This document shows, piece after piece, positions 60,973 to 64,000 of a stretch of DNA of 64,000 nucleotides. The notes beneath the pieces are model-generated. The model was not told where the DNA came from and searched no databases. It worked only from the letters and a program-made list of their open reading frames with translations. Source of the stretch: Myxococcales bacterium (lineage in GTDB: Bacteria > Myxococcota > UBA727 > JABDBI01); contig JAHFEG010000011.1 in NCBI GenBank assembly GCA_023248595.1, positions 1-64,000 on the forward strand, read 5' to 3'. The translations under genes were made by a program, and so were the position numbers. Position 1 is the stretch's first letter. Each line of letters opens with the position of its first letter.

Positions 60973-62581
60973 GTATTTTACTCTTTTTTAACGCTGCTTC
61001 TACAAATGCTAAGAAAATAGGATGGGGGTCAAGAGGTCTCGACAAAAATTCAGGATGAAATTGGCAAGCAATAAAAAATGGATGGCCTTTGAGCTCAATC
61101 ATTTCTACAAGTTCTCCGTTTGGAGAAAGCCCACTAAATATCAATCCTGCTTTGCTTAAAGTTTCTAAGTAAGCATTGTTCACTTCATAACGATGGCGAT
61201 GACGCTCGCCAATTTTGTCTTTGCCATAAATTTGATGGGCCAATGTCCCTTTTTTTAACACGCAAGGATATTGCCCAAGACGCATGGTGCCGCCTTTTTT
61301 ATGAAGCTCTTTCTGTGTTTCCATAATATGCACGACTGGCGTTTGGGCGCTGGAATCAAATTCTTGTGAAGTAGCCTTGGGTAACCCAGCGACGTGACGT
61401 GCATACTCAATCACAGCAATTTGCAGCCCCAAACAAATTCCAAAGAAGGGGATTTGATGCTCACGTGCAAAGCGAACGGTTTCGATTTTACCTTTGGTTC
61501 CTCTTTCACCAAAACCGCCGGGTACTAAAATGGCATCTAGATTTTTTAAGAGCTCAGCAGCATTCTCATTTTCGATTTGTTCAGCATCGATATAAGAAAA
61601 GTAAATTTTTGCGTTGTGTTTAATGCCAGCGTGGATCAGAGCTTCATTAATGCTTTTATAGCTTTCTACCAAGTGAACATATTTTCCCACAATGCCAATA
61701 TTGACTTCTGCTTTAGGGTTTTTGAAGCGCTCGACAATTTCTCGCCAACCTTTCAAGTCTGATTTTCGCGCCCAAATATTTAGTTGTTCTACAATGATCT
61801 CATCGACATTTTCCGCTTCTAAAATCAAGGGAACTTCGTAAACAGTGGAAACATCTGGACAATTGATAACAGCTTTTTGCCTGACATTGCAAAAGAGTGA
61901 AATTTTAGATTTGATATCGGCAGGGACAGGCTGCTCAGCGCGCAAGAGTAAAATGTCGGGTTGAATACCGATGCTTAAAAGTTCTTTTACCGAATGCTGC
62001 GTCGGTTTGGTTTTGAGCTCGCCAGCGCTGTGGATCATGGGCAAGTAAGAGACGTGAATGAAAAGGGTGTTGGTCGGACCTTCTTCGCTGCGCATCTGTC
62101 TGATTGCTTCCATAAAAGGTAGCGATTCGATATCGCCCACGGTGCCGCCGACTTCACAGATGAGGATGTCGTGATTTTTTGCCGCAGCTCGAATGCTTAA
62201 TTTGATTTCGTCTGTGACATGGGGAATAACTTGTACCGTCGCACCCAAATAATCGCCATGGCGTTCTTTTTCTAAAACGGTTTGATAAATTTGTCCGGCA
62301 GTTTTGCTGTTTAGCCTGCTGAGTTTTCCGGAAATGTAGCGTTCGTAGTGGCCAAGGTCTAGATCGGTTTCTGCGCCATCATCTGTGACAAAAACTTCAC
62401 CATGCTGAAAAGGGTTCATGGTGCCGGGATCGACGTTTAAGTAAGGATCAAGCTTTAAGATGCTGATGTCGAGGCCACGGTTTTCCAAAATCGCACCAAT
62501 TGATGCTGCGGAAATTCCTTTGCCAAGGGAACTAATAACGCCGCCGGTTACGAAAATAAATTTGGTTTGATGTTCTGCCAT
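60965..62581 (-). CDS. pyrG: CTP synthase
   Basis: PyrG aminates UTP to CTP with glutamine-derived ammonia. The synthetase half has [20 protein letters not shown] and [17 protein letters not shown]; the glutamine amidotransferase half has [13 protein letters not shown], catalytic Cys in [12 protein letters not shown], and the His-Glu pair near [12 protein letters not shown]. The length of 538 residues is standard. I use ATG 62581, giving the family start [14 protein letters not shown], over a longer upstream frame. It is co-directional with asd and divergent from rsmE. Confidence 0.97.
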   Translation of the reverse strand: MAEHQTKFIFVTGGVISSLGKGISAASIGAILENRGLDISILKLDPYLNVDPGTMNPFQHGEVFVTDDGAETDLDLGHYERYISGKLSRLNSKTAGQIYQTVLEKERHGDYLGATVQVIPHVTDEIKLSIRAAAKNHDILICEVGGTVGDIESLPFMEAIRQMRSEEGPTNTLFIHVSYLPMIHSAGELKTKPTQHSVKELLSIGIQPDILLLRAEQPVPADIKSKISLFCNVRQKAVINCPDVSTVYEVPLILEAENVDEIIVEQLNIWARKSDLKGWREIVERFKNPKAEVNIGIVGKYVHLVESYKSINEALIHAGIKHNAKIYFSYIDAEQIENENAAELLKNLDAILVPGGFGERGTKGKIETVRFAREHQIPFFGICLGLQIAVIEYARHVAGLPKATSQEFDSSAQTPVVHIMETQKELHKKGGTMRLGQYPCVLKKGTLAHQIYGKDKIGERHRHRYEVNNAYLETLSKAGLIFSGLSPNGELVEMIELKGHPFFIACQFHPEFLSRPLDPHPIFLAFVEAALKKSKIHE

Positions 62582-62600
62582 GTTCCATACGCTTTTTAAA

Positions 62601-62613
62601 ATTATATTTGACA
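62601..62613. promoter_or_regulatory. Overlapping divergent promoter elements (pyrG/rsmE)
   Basis: A perfect TATAAT on the minus strand (62606-62601), 20 bases before the pyrG start, adjoins a perfect TTGACA on the plus strand (62608-62613), 68 bases before rsmE. A matching -35 for pyrG and -10 for rsmE are weak by eye. Confidence 0.35.
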
Positions 62614-62680
62614 GGGCAGTGTATAAAATCTGATACCTGCTGGCTAGTAGAAAGATGAAGTTCTTGTTAACGTTTTTTCC

Positions 62681-63586
62681 ATGAGCAAAAGAGCGTTTGT
62701 TGATCCAAAAATCATCGATAGCGTAAAAGCTGATAAGACCTTGCGATTGGACGAGTCCACAGCGCATCGGTTTTTGCGTGTTTTACGGCTAAATACCGGG
62801 GCGCCTGTCGAATTACTGGATGGCACCGGCCGAGTAGCCCACGGAATTTTGCAAACCCAAGAGCCAGCGCATCTGACCCAGGTGCAAGTTGAAGTTTTAG
62901 CCCAAAACGGACCGCGCATTGTGCTGGCGCAGGCCATGGTCAAGATGGATAAGCTAGAGCAGATCGTGCAACGCAGCACGGAGCTTGGCGTTAGCGAAAT
63001 CCTGCTCTTCGACGCCGAGCGCAGCCAAGTAAACTTTAAAGATAAAGCCGCGCAAAAATTAGAGCGTTTAACGCGCATTGCCGAGGATGCAGCACGCCAA
63101 AGCGAACGTAGTCATACGCCTGCCGTGTCCGGGCCTTATACGTTTGCCCTGCTGCTTAAAATCTGTGCTGATTTTCAGGGGCTAAAAGTCATGGGTGATT
63201 TGAGCGCCACACAGACCTTGCCAGGGCTTTTATCGCAAGAGCTGTGCAAAAGACTTCTTTCGAAACTCGCTTGTGAGGATAAATTGCAAGAAGATTTAGG
63301 CGCACAGAACCGGAATGTATTAAATATACATGAGGATTCGAGCACGAAATCGACGCAGCGATTTGCCTCAGAAGTAGAGTTACAAAAGAGGTCTAAACAA
63401 GGCGTGCTGGTGGTGGTGGGCCCTGAAGGCGGCCTGGCGCCCGAAGAATTGTCAAAATTAGCAAGTCACGAGGTGCAAGCAACCCTTTGGAATCCAAACG
63501 TGCTCCGCACAGAAACGGCCGGCATGGCGGCGATTGCGGTGATTAACTCGATGCTGGGTGATGGCAAGTGCAATCAAAATATTTAA
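62681..63586 (+). CDS. rsmE: 16S rRNA m3U1498 methyltransferase RsmE with extra segment
   Basis: RsmE methylates U1498 of 16S rRNA with SAM. The 301 residues exceed the usual 240-250. The N-terminal PUA-like part reads [18 protein letters not shown]; the SPOUT domain has [30 protein letters not shown] and the knot [15 protein letters not shown]. The extra length lies between about residues 190 and 240, just before VGPEGGL, and includes [18 protein letters not shown], an odd, charged, non-family sequence. The knot itself is intact. The 3' end overlaps the ankyrin gene on the other strand by 44 bp. Confidence 0.92.
   Translation: MSKRAFVDPKIIDSVKADKTLRLDESTAHRFLRVLRLNTGAPVELLDGTGRVAHGILQTQEPAHLTQVQVEVLAQNGPRIVLAQAMVKMDKLEQIVQRSTELGVSEILLFDAERSQVNFKDKAAQKLERLTRIAEDAARQSERSHTPAVSGPYTFALLLKICADFQGLKVMGDLSATQTLPGLLSQELCKRLLSKLACEDKLQEDLGAQNRNVLNIHEDSSTKSTQRFASEVELQKRSKQGVLVVVGPEGGLAPEELSKLASHEVQATLWNPNVLRTETAGMAAIAVINSMLGDGKCNQNI
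63250..63398. other. Probable in-frame insertion in rsmE
   Basis: This segment encodes roughly residues 190-239, absent from RsmE proteins I know. It contains an AT-rich partial palindrome (GTATTAAATATAC, about 63317-63329) and a translated block near [18 protein letters not shown] cannot show repeat copies elsewhere in the window. Boundaries are approximate. Confidence 0.5.
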
Positions 63587-63962
63587 AAGGATCTTCCTCT
63601 TCCTCTTCCTCTTCTTCTTCTTCTGCTGCTGCTATTTCTTCTTCTGTTTCTTCTGGAATAGTTGCTTTCACACTCATATTTAGAGGTGGGAGCTTAGTTC
63701 TATTGCTGGGTGATTGCAAGAAAGCAACGATGCTATTTAGATTCAATAAGAAGGCTAGCTGCAAGGGAGTGCGCCCATCTTCATCTTCCTGCGCTGAGTA
63801 TCGGTGGAATTTTTCTTGTGCAAGTTCATAAAGTCTCTTGATAGCGTCCAGGTTTTTCGCATGAACATACTGGTGTAATTGGTTGGCAAATATCGAAGAG
63901 CTAAAAGATAGCGTTAGAAAAAAAGAAAAAATCGCAGTCATCTGTTTAGGTGAAAATTTCAT
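63543..63962 (-). CDS. Secreted ankyrin-type protein with poly-Glu tail
   Basis: The ATG at 63962 follows AAAGG. Residues 1-26 form a signal peptide (MKFSPKQMTAIFSFFLTLSF...SIFA). Residues about 28-90 resemble one to two ankyrin repeats (NLDAIKRLYELAQEKF; DEDGRTPLQLAFLLNL). Then comes an acidic tail with eleven to twelve Glu in a row, encoded by the TTC/CTT microsatellite, and a short final peptide ([16 protein letters not shown]) that is antisense to the end of rsmE. Ankyrin domains bind proteins and are common in host-interacting bacteria. The length is short at 139 residues. Confidence 0.7.
   Translation of the reverse strand: MKFSPKQMTAIFSFFLTLSFSSSIFANQLHQYVHAKNLDAIKRLYELAQEKFHRYSAQEDEDGRTPLQLAFLLNLNSIVAFLQSPSNRTKLPPLNMSVKATIPEETEEEIAAAEEEEEEEEEEDPFKYFDCTCHHPASS
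63593..63655. repeat. TTC/CTT microsatellite encoding poly-Glu
   Basis: A run of CTTCCT, CTT and CTG triplets on the plus strand is read as Glu (and a few Ala) by the minus-strand ankyrin-type gene. Such a tract could change length by slippage in steps of three. Confidence 0.8.
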
Positions 63963-64000
63963 ATAGCCTTTCAGTAGAGAGTCGCATTTACCTAAGACAT

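Overview
The window looks like a chromosomal segment of a Gram-negative bacterium. It encodes a Pal-like OmpA-domain lipoprotein, a CpoB/YbgF-type protein, an outer-membrane barrel-like protein, several lipoproteins and a prepilin-like protein. Cys-rich secreted proteins, a C-terminal sorting-like segment (Pro-Leu-Trp-Gly, hydrophobic helix, Arg-Arg-Lys-Lys), an AddA/AddB recombination nuclease pair and an RpoH-type sigma factor with an acidic N-terminus fit a deltaproteobacteria-like lineage (Myxococcota or Bdellovibrionota in the broad sense). There is no rRNA or marker here to fix the taxonomy. Base composition is moderately AT-rich by eye, and genes are tightly packed with many 4-bp start/stop overlaps. 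A sterol reductase of the DHCR7/ERG24 family and an animal/amoeba-type deoxynucleoside kinase suggest a life in contact with eukaryotes; that is inference.

Region 1-4.1 kb is accessory: an unrecognised protein, an APC-like permease, and a small secreted-protein gene whose 3' end runs into a 609-bp element with perfect 154-bp inverted ends around a decayed REP-associated (IS200-like) transposase gene. Region 4.2-18.3 kb is mostly minus-strand housekeeping: smc, a TPR protein, an AI-2E permease, a CysQ-like phosphatase, peroxiredoxin, ArgE-like deacetylase, HAD-IG 5'-nucleotidase, a GNAT enzyme and a dehydrogenase/hydratase fusion. It is followed by tRNA-Glu and tRNA-Lys genes. Region 18.5-26.8 kb holds ygfZ, a class V aminotransferase, a four-gene overlapping operon (XdhC, MocA-like, HEPN, MNT), the sterol reductase, a UbiB-family kinase and the deoxynucleoside kinase.

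Region 26.8-34 kb has an apparently intact REP transposase with flanking REP-like palindromes, a pseudouridine synthase, a Cys-rich secreted protein, an NhaC-type antiporter, DnaJ and a MATE exporter. Region 33.7-41.9 kb is a plus-strand run of pal-like, cpoB-like, addB-like and addA-like genes. Region 42-55 kb holds an MBL hydrolase, a Cys-rich lipoprotein, MOSC protein, serS, two membrane proteins, the sigma factor, an HD phosphohydrolase, an SSS symporter, dusB, an M50 protease and nth. Region 55-64 kb holds a second pseudouridine synthase, prepilin, GST, thiL, an unusual fused surface protein, asd, pyrG, rsmE and an ankyrin-type secreted protein.

Two themes stand out. First, short palindromic repeats sit inside reading frames without breaking them (mocA-like, thiL, addB-like, addA-like, and probably rsmE), reminiscent of the Rickettsia palindromic elements. 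Second, nearly all convergent gene pairs end within a few bases of each other or overlap by up to 48 bp. The strongest biological lead is the bacterial DHCR7-like sterol reductase. I found no CRISPR array, prophage or rRNA operon.
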